NCBI RefSeq assembly: GCF_947366995.1
Contig: NZ_CANBCC010000002.1
Span: 62,001 to 126,000 of the forward strand
Direction: 5' to 3'
Source of the DNA: an uncultured Aquabacterium sp.
GTDB taxonomy: Bacteria > Pseudomonadota > Gammaproteobacteria > Burkholderiales > Burkholderiaceae_C
DNA length: 64,000 nucleotides
The translations under genes and the position numbers were made by a program. The notes under the pieces are model-generated. The model searched no databases. It saw only the letters and a program-made list of their open reading frames with translations, and was not told the origin of the DNA. Shown piece by piece: positions 31,248 through 40,636 of the stretch (position 1 is the first letter of the stretch; the number at the start of each line of letters is the position of its first letter).

Positions 31248-32084
31248 TCAGCGCGCGGCCGCGGCCTGTTGTGCCAGGGAGAGGTAGTCGGCCACCGGCA
31301 CCTCCTCGGCACGGCGCTGAAGGTCGAAGTCGCTGTCCAGCCCCCGCTGTGCAATCCATGCGCCCAGCGTGTGGCGCAGCAGCTTGCGACGCTGCGAAAA
31401 CGCCACCGCCACGAGTTCCTCCAGCACGCCGGCATCCACGTTCGGCGGTGTGGCAAACGGCGTCATGCGCACCACGGCCGAGTCCACCCGCGGTGGCGGG
31501 TCGAAAGCTTCCGGCGGCACGTCGACGACGTTCTCCATGTCGTAGCGCCATTGCAGCATCACGCTCAGGCGCCCGTAGTCCTTGCTTCCGGGTGAGGCCA
31601 CCATGCGGTCGACCACTTCCTTCTGCAGCATGAAGTGCTGGTCCTCCACCACGTCGGCCACAGGCAGCAGGTGGAACAGGATCGGGCTGGAGATGTTGTA
31701 CGGCAGGTTGCCGATCACGCGCAGCTTGCGGCCGATCTGGGCCTGCAGCGCCGCGAAATCCACCTTCAGCACGTCGGACTCGACGACCGACAGCTCCGGG
31801 CGCTTGCGCAGCCGGGCCGCCAGGTCGCGGTCCAGTTCGATCACCGTGAGCTGACCGCTGCGCTCCACCACGGGGTTGGTCAGCGCCGCCAGACCCGGGC
31901 CGATCTCGACCAGAGCCTGACCGGGACGTGGGTCGATCGCCCGCACGATCTCGTCGATGACGCCGCTGTCGCTCAGGAAGTGCTGACCGAAGCGCTTGCG
32001 GGCCACATGGCCGCCACCGCCGGCGACCGCGCGTTTGGGGGCGCCGCCCTGGGGGCGGCGGTTTCCAGGACGATCAGGGCGCAT
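31248..32084 (-). CDS. rsmA: 16S rRNA (A1518/A1519) dimethyltransferase RsmA (KsgA)
   Basis: 278 residues. After a basic, Gly-rich N-terminal extension of about 25 residues comes [10 protein letters not shown], then the SAM-binding [11 protein letters not shown], acidic loop VIELDRDLA and catalytic [11 protein letters not shown]. It dimethylates two adenines at the 3' end of 16S rRNA. The ATG at 32084 (or a GTG one codon earlier) lies inside the surA 3' end, an overlap of about 11 bases. E. coli has pdxA between surA and ksgA; it is absent here. Confidence 0.95.
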   Translation of the reverse strand: MRPDRPGNRRPQGGAPKRAVAGGGGHVARKRFGQHFLSDSGVIDEIVRAIDPRPGQALVEIGPGLAALTNPVVERSGQLTVIELDRDLAARLRKRPELSVVESDVLKVDFAALQAQIGRKLRVIGNLPYNISSPILFHLLPVADVVEDQHFMLQKEVVDRMVASPGSKDYGRLSVMLQWRYDMENVVDVPPEAFDPPPRVDSAVVRMTPFATPPNVDAGVLEELVAVAFSQRRKLLRHTLGAWIAQRGLDSDFDLQRRAEEVPVADYLSLAQQAAAAR

Positions 32085-33480
32085 CACGCATCTCGATCCA
32101 GGCGGCCGCGCGGATCTCGCGCGCCCATTCCTCGTAGGTGGACTCGAACTTGCGCTCGCGCAGCACGTTGCGGGCGGCTTCGCGTTTCTGTGCGTCCGTC
32201 AGCTGCACCTCGCGGCGTTCGATCAGCTGAATCAGGTGCACACCAAAGCGGCTGACCACCGGCTCGGAGATCTGCCCCGGTTGCAGGGCATTGAGTGCGC
32301 GCTCGAACTCGGGCACGAACATGCCGGGCGGGGCCCAGCCGAGGTCGCCCCCGCGCGCGGCGCTGCCGTCCTCGGAATACTGGCGGGCCATCTGCGGGAA
32401 GCTGCCCTGGCCGCTCGTGATCTGCCGGCGGATGTCGGCCAGGCGCTTGACCAGATCCCCCGCCGGTTGCTGCGGGCTGCTGCGCAGCAGGATGTGGCGG
32501 GCGCGCTGTTCGGTGTAGGTGGCTTGAGCGGTGTTTTCGCGGGCCACCAGCTTGATCACGTGGAAGCCGGCGTTGGAGCGCACGAGCGGCGCCACCTGGC
32601 CGACCTGCAGGTTCTGCGCGGCCTGCACGAACAGCTCGGGCAGCCGGCTCGCCTCGCGCAGCCCGAAGCTGCCGCCCTGCTCGCGCGTGCCGCGGTCGTC
32701 GGACTGGGTCTTGGCCAGCTCGCTGAAGTTGGCGCCCTGGGCAGCCCGGTCGCGCAGGCCCTGCGCCTTGGCTTGCAGCGTGCGCAGCTGCTCGGGGCTC
32801 GCGCCCTCGGGCACGGCGATCAGGATGTGGGCCAGGTTCAGCGCGGCCTCGGCCTGGCTGGCCGGCTCGCTCTGCAGGAAGGCCGTGACCTCGTCGTCGC
32901 TGATGCGAATGCGCGCGCCCACTTCACGCTCGCGCACCCGCTGCAGCAGGATCTGCTCGCGCAGGCTGGTGCGGTAGCGCTGGAAGTCCAGGCCATCGGC
33001 TTCCATGCGGCGCTTGAGCTCGGCCCGCGTCATCTGGTTCTGCATCGCGATGCTCTCGATCGTGGCGTCGATCTCGGCGTCGCCCACGTCGATGCCCAGC
33101 GTCTTGGCATGGGCCAGCTGGGCCTTCTCGTCGATGAGCGCGTCCAGCACCTGCCGGCGCAGCTCGTCGGCCGGCGGCAGTTGCTGGCCGCGCTGCACGG
33201 TGGCCTGCAGGCGCGCCACCCGCTTGTCCACATCGGTGTAGGTCACCAGCTCGTTGTTGACAACGGCAATGATGTAGTCAGAGGTGGTCGGCTTGCCGGC
33301 CAGACTGAGTTCGGTGCTCAGACCGGCGTTGGCCGGAATGCGCGGCGAAACGGCCGGGGCATCGCGCCGGAACTGAGCCAGGGCGGGAGACAGCGCGCTC
33401 ACCAGCAGGCTGAGGCAGACGCCGCGGGCCACCGCGCGCAGGGCGGTCGTATGAGACATCGAGGGGCGGTGGTCAGTCAT
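32074..33480 (-). CDS. surA: Periplasmic peptidyl-prolyl isomerase and OMP chaperone SurA
   Basis: 468 residues from the first ATG, which overlaps the lptD stop by 8 bases; a second ATG at 33459 would give a more compact signal peptide (hydrophobic core [15 protein letters not shown]) and is a real alternative. The mature protein has the N-terminal chaperone helices ([19 protein letters not shown]) and two parvulin PpiC domains (around 190-295 with [10 protein letters not shown], and 300-400 with ARHILLRSS). SurA escorts outer membrane proteins, including LptD, the product of the gene just upstream. Confidence 0.95.
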   Translation of the reverse strand: MTDHRPSMSHTTALRAVARGVCLSLLVSALSPALAQFRRDAPAVSPRIPANAGLSTELSLAGKPTTSDYIIAVVNNELVTYTDVDKRVARLQATVQRGQQLPPADELRRQVLDALIDEKAQLAHAKTLGIDVGDAEIDATIESIAMQNQMTRAELKRRMEADGLDFQRYRTSLREQILLQRVREREVGARIRISDDEVTAFLQSEPASQAEAALNLAHILIAVPEGASPEQLRTLQAKAQGLRDRAAQGANFSELAKTQSDDRGTREQGGSFGLREASRLPELFVQAAQNLQVGQVAPLVRSNAGFHVIKLVARENTAQATYTEQRARHILLRSSPQQPAGDLVKRLADIRRQITSGQGSFPQMARQYSEDGSAARGGDLGWAPPGMFVPEFERALNALQPGQISEPVVSRFGVHLIQLIERREVQLTDAQKREAARNVLRERKFESTYEEWAREIRAAAWIEMRDAP

Positions 33481-35983
33481 CGGAAGGGAAGGGCTGGGAG
33501 GCGGGGGCCGACAGGACGCTGTCGTCCTGACGCAGCAGACGGTAGCCGGGGATATTGTCCCTCAGCGTGCTCAACGGGTTCGAGCCGATGCGCGACAGAC
33601 CGACCAGTTCCAGCTGGAACATGATGCGGCGGCTCGAGGTGGTGCCGACCGTGGTGCGCTCGGCCACCACGCGGGTGATCCAGCAGCCGGCGTCGTATTC
33701 GACGCCCAGCAGGCTGTTCGCCATGCGGCCGTCGCGCATGTTGTAGTTGAATCGGCCGACGCTGTACCAGGTGCCGCCGTCGCCGCAGGCCGAGCTGCTC
33801 ACCGCCGGCTGGCCGTTCAGGCTGATCTGGTCGGGCGACGAGGCCTGGGCGCGCATCTGGTTGACCGAGGGCTTGCGGCCGGCAATGGGCCACTGCCAGC
33901 CGACGTCCACCTGGTTGGTGCGCTCGCGGGCGTAGCGGTAGATGGCGCTCAGCGTGCGATAGCCGCCGGGCGAGTAGCGCATGCCGATGGTGGCGCGCTC
34001 GGCTTCGTGCGACTGCGCGTTGAGCTGCAGCACGTTGTCGAGGTACCAGTTCGGGATCACCGACGTGGACGCCAGCAGCAGCAGGTCGGACAGCCGGTCG
34101 GTGATGGGGCCGTCGCCTGTCGGGTTGATCTTCTGGTCGGCCAGCAACACCTTCTGGATCACGCCCAGGCGCAGCGCTTCGGCGCCGGTGGCCTGGTCGA
34201 ACAGGCGCGAGGTGAGGCCCACCGTCACCTGGTTGGCGTCCGAGATGCGGTCGACGCCGGTGTAGGCGTTCTCGCTGTAGATGGCGTACTGGTTGAAGTC
34301 ACGCGGCGCCGTGTCGAACAGCGGCAGCATGCTCTGGTCCTTGTACGGCGTGCGCACGTACTGGATGCGGGGCTCGAGCGTCTGCGTGAGCGCGCGGTTG
34401 AACATCGTCACCGGCCGCTCCATCGTGAAGCCGGCCTCGACGCTGAACGTGGGCAGCGTGCGGGAGACGCTGCGGCTGCCCGAACTCAGGGTCTGGTCCA
34501 GCTGATAGCGGGTGTTGTCCAGGCTCAGGCGGGGGGTCAGGCGCAGGCCGCCCAGCGAGAAGGTCTGCTCGACCGCGCCGGTCAGGTTGCTCCGCGTGCC
34601 CGACTGGCGGGTTTCGTCCGGGTGCGAGAACTGGTCGACCTGGCCCTTGACGCGCCAGGTGAGGCCGCTCTCGGCCACCGAGCGGCTGCGGACGCCGGCA
34701 CGGTTGCGGTTGTACGGGGATTCGATCGCGCTGAGCAGCGGGTCGGCCGTCAGCGAGGTGTCGCGCAGCACCTGCCAGCGCTGTGTGCTGGCGAACAGCG
34801 CGGTCTGGCTGTTGCCCAGGCCCCAGTCTCGGGCATTGAGCTGGCGTTCGACCGCCGCGTGGCTGTCGTACAGGCGCGGCGTGATCGTGGGCAGGTAGCG
34901 CGAGAAGTCCTTCCAGTAATCGTCGTCCGAGACGCGCCGCCAGCGCAAGTCGTAGCTGGTGAGCGCCAGGCCATCGGCCGAGGCCCGGCTGCCAAGCATG
35001 CGCAGGTTCACCATGCCGCGGTCGCGATCCGTCACGCGGTCGCCGGGCAGGCCGAAGGCATTCAGCGAGGCCCGCTCGTACTGCGACAGGTAGCGGAACT
35101 CGCCGCCCAGACCCATGCCGCGCCGGCTGGAGAAGGTGGGGGTCAGCGTCGCGTCCATGTTGGGCGCGATGTTCCAGTAGTAGGGTTCCGCAATGCCCAG
35201 GCCGTTGCGGGTGTCGTAGTCGATGCTGGGCGGCAGCCAGCCCGACTTGCGCGCCTCGGTCAGCGGGAAGGTCAGCACCGGTGCGGCGAGGATGGGCACG
35301 CCCTTGAAGCGGATCACTGCATTTTCGGCCCGGCCCTCGTTGGCGTCGAAATCCATGTCGACCCGCGAGGTGCGCAGCGACCAGTCGGGCTCGCCGGGCG
35401 TGCCGTCGGCGGTGTTTTCGGGCGTGCAGCTGCTGTAGCTGGTGTGGTGGGCGCGCAGGCGATTCTCGCCAAGGAACTCGATCAGCGTGGCCTGTCCGCC
35501 GGCCTGCGTGCGTGCGAACCAGTACTGCGGCTGGATGAACTCGCCTTCCAGGGTGTCGAGCTGCAGCGTCAGCTCGGGGCCGCTGAAGACATTGCCGTTG
35601 CGGGTGATCCGCACGTGCCCTGCCGCGCGGGCGGTGTTGTCGGGCTGGGTGTGGACCAGCTCGTCGGCTCGCACGGTGAGCTCACCCTGGCGCAGGCGCA
35701 CCGAGCCGGTGGCGCGGGTGCGGCGGTCGGCTTCGCCCTCGAGCGTGTCGGCCTCGAAGAACAGGGGGAGCTTGCCGTTGTGCGGCCCGGCAGGGGCGGG
35801 CAGCGAGAAGCTGAGCCGCGAGGCGCCTGTGGCGGCGGCCGATGCTGGCACAGCCGTGCTTGGCGCGGCGGCAGAAGCCTGGGCGTGGGCCGGACTGGCC
35901 ATCGCGGTCAGGCCGAGCAGGGCCACGGCCAGGGCGATCGGCGAGCAGGGAGGAAGGGCGGGGGTGCGGTGGTTGCGGGACAC
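33473..35983 (-). CDS. lptD: LPS-assembly outer membrane protein LptD
   Basis: 836 residues: signal peptide (residues 1-34, ending ASPAHA), an Ala-rich linker, a periplasmic OstA/LptA-like beta-jellyroll (from about 70, FFEADTLEGEADRRTRATG) and a large C-terminal beta barrel. Cysteines occur in SSCTPEN after the jellyroll and at two C-terminal sites (SSACGDGG and DAGCWITR), which could form the interdomain disulfides known for LptD. With LptE it inserts LPS in the outer leaflet. First gene of lptD-surA-rsmA, divergent from amgK. Confidence 0.95.
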   Translation of the reverse strand: MSRNHRTPALPPCSPIALAVALLGLTAMASPAHAQASAAAPSTAVPASAAATGASRLSFSLPAPAGPHNGKLPLFFEADTLEGEADRRTRATGSVRLRQGELTVRADELVHTQPDNTARAAGHVRITRNGNVFSGPELTLQLDTLEGEFIQPQYWFARTQAGGQATLIEFLGENRLRAHHTSYSSCTPENTADGTPGEPDWSLRTSRVDMDFDANEGRAENAVIRFKGVPILAAPVLTFPLTEARKSGWLPPSIDYDTRNGLGIAEPYYWNIAPNMDATLTPTFSSRRGMGLGGEFRYLSQYERASLNAFGLPGDRVTDRDRGMVNLRMLGSRASADGLALTSYDLRWRRVSDDDYWKDFSRYLPTITPRLYDSHAAVERQLNARDWGLGNSQTALFASTQRWQVLRDTSLTADPLLSAIESPYNRNRAGVRSRSVAESGLTWRVKGQVDQFSHPDETRQSGTRSNLTGAVEQTFSLGGLRLTPRLSLDNTRYQLDQTLSSGSRSVSRTLPTFSVEAGFTMERPVTMFNRALTQTLEPRIQYVRTPYKDQSMLPLFDTAPRDFNQYAIYSENAYTGVDRISDANQVTVGLTSRLFDQATGAEALRLGVIQKVLLADQKINPTGDGPITDRLSDLLLLASTSVIPNWYLDNVLQLNAQSHEAERATIGMRYSPGGYRTLSAIYRYARERTNQVDVGWQWPIAGRKPSVNQMRAQASSPDQISLNGQPAVSSSACGDGGTWYSVGRFNYNMRDGRMANSLLGVEYDAGCWITRVVAERTTVGTTSSRRIMFQLELVGLSRIGSNPLSTLRDNIPGYRLLRQDDSVLSAPASQPFPSDD

Positions 35984-36113
35984 GGTGGAATCAGGTCGCA
36001 GGGCTGCTGCGGCGTGGGCGTGTCGCGGCTGCGATCCGGCCTTGCCTAAAATCAGCCATTATTTCATGTCACCCCGCCGTCTTGCGGGGCCTCTTCCCCA
36101 GTCTGTCGCCCCC

Positions 36114-37208
36114 ATGTCCGAATCGACCGCTGCCGCCGCTCCCGTGCCCTCCCTCACCTGGGCCGATCCCGCCCGCGCGCAGGCGTTTGCCGCCTGGCTG
36201 GCCGACGTGGGGCCACGCCACGGCCTGGACGCCGCCTCCGTGCAGCCGGCCAGTGCCGATGCGAGCTTCCGCCGCTATTTCCGCGTGGCCGCCGGCGTCG
36301 GCTCACTTGTCATCATGGACGCGCCGCCCGACAAGGAAGACTGCCGGCCCTTCGTTGCCGTCGACCGCCTGCTGGCCGGGGGCTTTGTGAACGTGCCGGC
36401 CATCCTTGAGTGGGACGAGGCCCGCGGCTTCATGCTGCTCGGCGACCTGGGCCGCCACACCCTGCTGTCCACCCTGGTCACCGACCAGCCGTGGGACGCA
36501 GGCAACCGCGCACGCTACCGCGCCGCCACCGAAGAACTGGTGCGCCTGCAGGCCGTGCCCGCCGCCGGGGTGCTGCCCTCCTACGACGACGCGCTGCTGC
36601 AGCGCGAGATGGACCTCTTCCCCGAGTGGTATCTGGGGCAGCTGCGCGGCATCACGCTGGACGACACCCAGCGCGGCCACCTCGACCGCATCTTCACCAC
36701 CATCAAGGCGCAGGTGGGCGGCCAGGCCCGTGTGCTGGTGCACCGCGACTACCACAGCCGCAACCTGATGGCCGATCCGGCCGACGCGTCGGCGCGCCCG
36801 GGCGTGATCGATTTCCAGGACGCCGTGCACGGCCCCATCACCTACGACCTGGTCAGCCTGCTGCGCGACGCCTACGTGATGTGGGACGAGGACGTGCAGA
36901 TCGACTACGCCGTGCGCTACTGGGAAGCCGCCCGCAAGGCCGGGCTGCCGGTGCCGGCCGATTTCGGCGACTTCTGGCGTGATTTCGAATGGATGGGCCT
37001 GCAGCGCCACCTGAAGGTGCTGGGCATTTTTGCGCGCCTGGCTCTCCGCGACGGCAAGCGGCAGTACCTGGACGACATCCCCCGCGTGTGGACTTACGCC
37101 CACCGTGCGGCTGCGCGCTACAGTGGTCTGGGCGCGTTGCGGCTCCTGCTGGAGCAGGCCGAAGCGGCCCACGGCGGCGCCCAGACGCAGGTGGGCTACA
37201 CCTTCTGA
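36114..37208 (+). CDS. amgK: N-acetylmuramate/N-acetylglucosamine 1-kinase AmgK-like
   Basis: 364 residues of the aminoglycoside phosphotransferase fold. Motifs are the N-terminal SADASFRRYFRV (nucleotide loop), catalytic VHRDYHSRNLM and metal-binding VIDFQDAVHGPITYD. AmgK phosphorylates the anomeric carbon of MurNAc in the cell-wall recycling route of pseudomonads and many betaproteobacteria; the divergent placement next to lptD is also typical. Its usual partner murU (a nucleotidyltransferase) does not follow. An upstream in-frame ATG at 36066 is possible, but a perfect CCCCGC/GCGGGG hairpin lies between the two starts, so 36114 is preferred. Confidence 0.85.
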   Translation: MSESTAAAAPVPSLTWADPARAQAFAAWLADVGPRHGLDAASVQPASADASFRRYFRVAAGVGSLVIMDAPPDKEDCRPFVAVDRLLAGGFVNVPAILEWDEARGFMLLGDLGRHTLLSTLVTDQPWDAGNRARYRAATEELVRLQAVPAAGVLPSYDDALLQREMDLFPEWYLGQLRGITLDDTQRGHLDRIFTTIKAQVGGQARVLVHRDYHSRNLMADPADASARPGVIDFQDAVHGPITYDLVSLLRDAYVMWDEDVQIDYAVRYWEAARKAGLPVPADFGDFWRDFEWMGLQRHLKVLGIFARLALRDGKRQYLDDIPRVWTYAHRAAARYSGLGALRLLLEQAEAAHGGAQTQVGYTF

Positions 37209-37212
37209 CCGC

Positions 37213-37240
37213 GGCTCCCCTGATCGGCGGAGGGGGAGCC
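37213..37240 (+). terminator. Hairpin after amgK
   Basis: GGCTCCCC (37213-37220) and GGGGAGCC (37233-37240) form a perfect 8-bp stem 4 bases after the amgK stop. No T-run follows, so termination may be partial. A 12-base palindrome CGCAAATTTGCG (37243-37254) lies next to it, before the helicase start. Confidence 0.35.
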
Positions 37241-37289
37241 ATCGCAAATTTGCGCAAAAAAGCAGCAACAGGAGGATAATGGTCCCTTG

Positions 37290-38840
37290 ATGACCTTGAA
37301 TACCTCTGAAGTGGCCGATCTGGCCCCGGCTGCACCGGCAGTCGCCGTGGCAACCGAAGCCGCCCCCTCCGCCGCCGTGGCCGAGGCACCCGCCCTGTTC
37401 AACACCCTGCCGCTCGACGCCAAACTGCTGCGCGCCATCGAGGTGCAGGGCTATGCGTCCATGACGCCCATCCAGGCCAAGGCCATTCCCGTGGTCCTCT
37501 CGGGCCGCGACGTGATGGGAGCGGCGCAGACCGGCACCGGCAAGACCGCCGCGTTCTCGATCCCGCTGCTGCAGAAGATGCTCAAGCACGAGAACGCCAG
37601 CATGTCGCCGGCACGCCACCCGGTGCGTGCCGTGGTGCTGGCCCCCACGCGCGAGTTGGCCGACCAGGTCGCCAACAACGTGAAGGCCTACGCCAAGCAG
37701 ACCAATCTGCGTGTGGCCGTGGTCTTCGGCGGCATCGACATGAAACCGCAGACGGCCGAGCTCAAGGGCGGCGTCGAGGTGCTGATCGCCACGCCGGGCC
37801 GCCTGCTCGACCACATCGAGGCCAAGAACTGCAACCTGTCGCAGGTCGAGTACGTGGTGCTCGACGAGGCCGACCGCATGCTGGACATCGGCTTCCTGCC
37901 CGACCTGCAGCGCATCCTGAGCTACCTGCCCAAGCAGCGTCAGACGCTGCTGTTCTCTGCCACGTTCTCGCCCGAGATCAAGAAGCTGGCACAGAGCTAC
38001 CTGCAGGACCCGGTGCTGGTCGAGGTGGCGCGTCCGAACGCGACGGCCACCAACGTGGAGCAGCGCTTCTACAAGGTCGACGAAGACGACAAGCGCGCGG
38101 TGATCCGTCAGATCCTGCGCGACCGCAACATCAATCAGTCCATCGTCTTCGTGAACTCGAAGATCGGTGCCGGTCGCCTGGCCCGCGCTTTCGAACGCGA
38201 CGGCCTGAAGACTGCGGCGCTGCACGGCGACAAGTCGCAGGACGAGCGCCTGAAGGCCCTGGCCGCGTTCAAGGCCGGTGAGATGGACCTGCTGGTGGCC
38301 ACCGACGTGGCCGCCCGCGGCATCGACATCGCGGCGCTGCCGGCGGTGTTCAACTACGACATCCCCTTCAACGCCGAAGACTACGTGCACCGCATCGGTC
38401 GCACGGGCCGTGCCGGCGCGTCGGGCCTGGCGGTGTCACTGGTCACGGGGGCCGATGCGCGCCTGATGGCCGACATCGAAAAGCTGATCAAGAAGAAGCC
38501 GGATGTCGAGGCGTTCGAACTCGAGCGCCGTGGTTACGGTGACCGGGGTGGCTACCGCCGCGAGCGCCGCGACGAGGGCGACAGCCGCCCGGACGAAGGG
38601 TTCGGCCGTGGTGCGCCGCGCGAGGCCCGCGCTCCGCGCCCCATGTCGTCGTCCCCGCGTCGTGCGCCGTCCGATCCGTTCTTCGACAAGCCCTACGAAC
38701 CGACGACGCCCGACGCCGCACCGGCCTGGGAAAAGGGCGACGCCGCCGTGCCGGCTGCGGGCAACGGTCTGTCGCGTTTCATCAAGCCCAAGCGCAAGGT
38801 TGCGATGCTGCTGGGTGGCTCGGGTACGGCCCGCCGCTGA
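37290..38840 (+). CDS. rhlE: DEAD-box ATP-dependent RNA helicase, RhlE type
   Basis: 516 residues. An Ala/Pro-rich N-terminus of about 35 residues precedes the helicase core: Q motif (MTPIQAKAIP), AQTGTGKTAAF, PTRELADQ, TPGRLLDH, DEAD, SATFS and HRIGRTGRAG. The C-terminal tail is rich in Arg, Gly and Asp (RRGYGDRGGYRRERRDEGD), typical of RhlE proteins that act on ribosome assembly and RNA decay. GGAGG lies 14 bases before this ATG and 11 before a TTG at 37287. A three-codon frame ATG-GTC-CCT-TGA starts at 37279 and its stop overlaps this ATG. Confidence 0.93.
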   Translation: MTLNTSEVADLAPAAPAVAVATEAAPSAAVAEAPALFNTLPLDAKLLRAIEVQGYASMTPIQAKAIPVVLSGRDVMGAAQTGTGKTAAFSIPLLQKMLKHENASMSPARHPVRAVVLAPTRELADQVANNVKAYAKQTNLRVAVVFGGIDMKPQTAELKGGVEVLIATPGRLLDHIEAKNCNLSQVEYVVLDEADRMLDIGFLPDLQRILSYLPKQRQTLLFSATFSPEIKKLAQSYLQDPVLVEVARPNATATNVEQRFYKVDEDDKRAVIRQILRDRNINQSIVFVNSKIGAGRLARAFERDGLKTAALHGDKSQDERLKALAAFKAGEMDLLVATDVAARGIDIAALPAVFNYDIPFNAEDYVHRIGRTGRAGASGLAVSLVTGADARLMADIEKLIKKKPDVEAFELERRGYGDRGGYRRERRDEGDSRPDEGFGRGAPREARAPRPMSSSPRRAPSDPFFDKPYEPTTPDAAPAWEKGDAAVPAAGNGLSRFIKPKRKVAMLLGGSGTARR

Positions 38841-38865
38841 CCCCCGCTGCGCTGCCGCCCCGTCC

Positions 38866-38894
38866 AACGCCGCCCTCGGGCGGCGTTGTCGTTT
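38866..38894 (+). terminator. Probable intrinsic terminator after rhlE
   Basis: AACGCCGCC and GGCGGCGTT form a perfect 9-bp GC-rich stem with a CTCG tetraloop, followed by GTCGTTT. The U-tract is poor, but the stem is strong and it lies between the convergent rhlE and mtgA. Confidence 0.6.
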
Positions 38895-38927
38895 CAGGCG
38901 TGCGAGCGCCGTGGGCTGCGCGCAGGA

Positions 38928-39725
38928 TCAGGGCAGCTCGACGCCGCCCATGCGCGCGGCAATCGTGCCGGCGCGCCCCACCACGTAGCCCGAGGCGGGC
39001 TGCTTTTCAAAGCGCTTTGGCGCGGGCAGCATCACCGCCAGGCGGGCGGCCTGCAGCGGCGTGAGCTGGCCGGCGTCCACGCGGAAGTAATGCCGTGCGG
39101 CCGCCTGGGCGCCGAACAGGCCTTCGCCCCACTCGACGTTGTTCAGGTAGATGGTGAGGATGCGTTCCTTGCTCAGCAGGCCTTCCAGCATGAACGTGAT
39201 GGCGAACTCCTGCCCCTTGCGCAGGAAGCTGCGCTCGCTGCTCAGGAACAGGTTCTTGGCCAGCTGCTGTGTGATGGTGGAGCCGCCGATGACCTTCGGT
39301 GTGGCCGTCAGCGCGTTGGGCGGGGGTGGTGGCGTGCGCCCGCGGCGTTGCGCCCGCTCTACCGCGCGCTCGTAGCGGGCCTGGGCCGCCGCGCGCAGCT
39401 TCTCGGTGCGCTCCTGGGCGCGGCTGTTCTTCTGCCAGGCCTTTTCCAGGGCGTCCCACTCCACGCCGCCGTGGTCCACGAAGTTGGCGTCCTCCGAGGC
39501 AATCACGGCGCGCTTGAGGTGGCTGGCGATCTGCGTGTCGTCACGCCACGCCTGGCTCCAGGGCAGCTGCCCCTGGGTGAGCAGGATGCGCGCGGCTTCG
39601 CTGCGCTGGAAGGCGGTCGACTGCGGGTCGACCACCGTCATCAGCGCGATGCGGGCCAGAAAGTACAGCTGCAGCGCGCCGCCGCACAGCAGGGTGAGAA
39701 GGACGATTCGCCAGACTGCGCGCAT
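38928..39725 (-). CDS. mtgA: Monofunctional biosynthetic peptidoglycan transglycosylase
   Basis: 265 residues: one N-terminal membrane helix, then a GT51 domain with VIASEDANFVDHGGV (catalytic Glu) and IGGSTITQQLAKNLFL. Between these, residues 102-143 or so form an Arg/Ala-rich helix and a TPPPPPNAL stretch not present in typical MtgA. It polymerises lipid II. The ATG at 39725 starts the membrane helix; the frame continues upstream for 38 codons without hydrophobic content. Follows aroE by 35 bases. Confidence 0.93.
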   Translation of the reverse strand: MRAVWRIVLLTLLCGGALQLYFLARIALMTVVDPQSTAFQRSEAARILLTQGQLPWSQAWRDDTQIASHLKRAVIASEDANFVDHGGVEWDALEKAWQKNSRAQERTEKLRAAAQARYERAVERAQRRGRTPPPPPNALTATPKVIGGSTITQQLAKNLFLSSERSFLRKGQEFAITFMLEGLLSKERILTIYLNNVEWGEGLFGAQAAARHYFRVDAGQLTPLQAARLAVMLPAPKRFEKQPASGYVVGRAGTIAARMGGVELP

Positions 39726-39760
39726 CGCGACAAGGCTCCTGGGTAGGGCGTGGAGGGGGC

Positions 39761-40636
39761 TCAGTGGCCGGTGGCGGCGTCGACCTCGGCACGCAGCGCG
39801 GCCAGCACCGGCGCGGTGTCGGGGCGCACGCCGCGCCACAGGAAGAAGCTTTCGGCGGCCTGTTCCACCAGCATGCCGAGACCGTCGCGCGGCACGCCGC
39901 CGTGGGTGCGCACCCAGTCGAGGAAGGGGCGGGCGGCCGGGCCATACATCATGTCGACGGCCAGCGTGCCGGGGCGCAGCACAGCCGCGCTCACGGGCAC
40001 GCCGCTGCCGGCCAGGCTGGCGGCGGTGCCGTTGATGAAGACGTCGAAGGCGGTGCCTGCGTCATCGAGCCCGCGGGCGGCCAGGCGCACGCCATGCTGT
40101 GCGGCCCAGTCGGCGTGGCGGGCCACGATGGCCTCGGCCTTGGCGACGGTGCGGTTGGCCATGACGATCTCGGCTGGCCGCGCCTCGATCAGCGGGCCCA
40201 GCACCCCGGCGCTGGCGCCGCCCGCACCCAGCAGCAGCACGCGCTGGCCGGCCAGCGGCACGCCGGCGTTGACGGTGATGTCGCGGACCAGGCCGACGCC
40301 ATCGGTGTTGTCGGCCAGCCAGCCGTCGGCGTCGAAGCGCAGGGTGTTGGCGGCCTCGGCCAGTTCAGCCCGGGGCGTGCGCCGGCTGGCCAGTGCGAAG
40401 GCCTCGAACTTGAACGGCACCGTCACGTTGGCGCCCTTGGCCCCGCCGGCGGCAAAGGCGCGCACGGTGTCCGCAAAGGCATCGAGCGGGCACAGCAGGC
40501 GGTCGTAGGCCACGGCCTGGCCCGTCTGCGCGGCAAAGCGCGCGTGGATGGCGGGTGAGCGGCTGTGGGCCACGGGGTTGCCGGCCACGGCGTAGCGGTC
40601 GGCCGAGGCGGTGGGCTGGGCAGGAGTCGGGTTCAT
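39761..40636 (-). CDS. aroE: Shikimate dehydrogenase (NADP)
   Basis: 291 residues. Substrate-binding [16 protein letters not shown], catalytic-lysine motif [19 protein letters not shown] and the NADP loop [13 protein letters not shown] followed by ANRT. It reduces 3-dehydroshikimate in the aromatic amino acid pathway. The ATG overlaps the stop of the upstream TonB-like gene as TGATG, so the two are coupled. Confidence 0.95.
   Translation of the reverse strand: MNPTPAQPTASADRYAVAGNPVAHSRSPAIHARFAAQTGQAVAYDRLLCPLDAFADTVRAFAAGGAKGANVTVPFKFEAFALASRRTPRAELAEAANTLRFDADGWLADNTDGVGLVRDITVNAGVPLAGQRVLLLGAGGASAGVLGPLIEARPAEIVMANRTVAKAEAIVARHADWAAQHGVRLAARGLDDAGTAFDVFINGTAASLAGSGVPVSAAVLRPGTLAVDMMYGPAARPFLDWVRTHGGVPRDGLGMLVEQAAESFFLWRGVRPDTAPVLAALRAEVDAATGH

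Noticed and set aside
34007..36049. 680-codon plus-strand frame opposite lptD
   Set aside because: Low-complexity Val/Arg/Gln translation; lptD on the other strand has signal peptide and domain evidence throughout.
35984..36113. Possible sigma-E promoter for lptD in the lptD-amgK gap
   Set aside because: I could not find a GGAACTT-like -35 with a properly spaced TCAAA-like -10; only a TAAAAT -10-like sequence on the amgK strand with no good -35.
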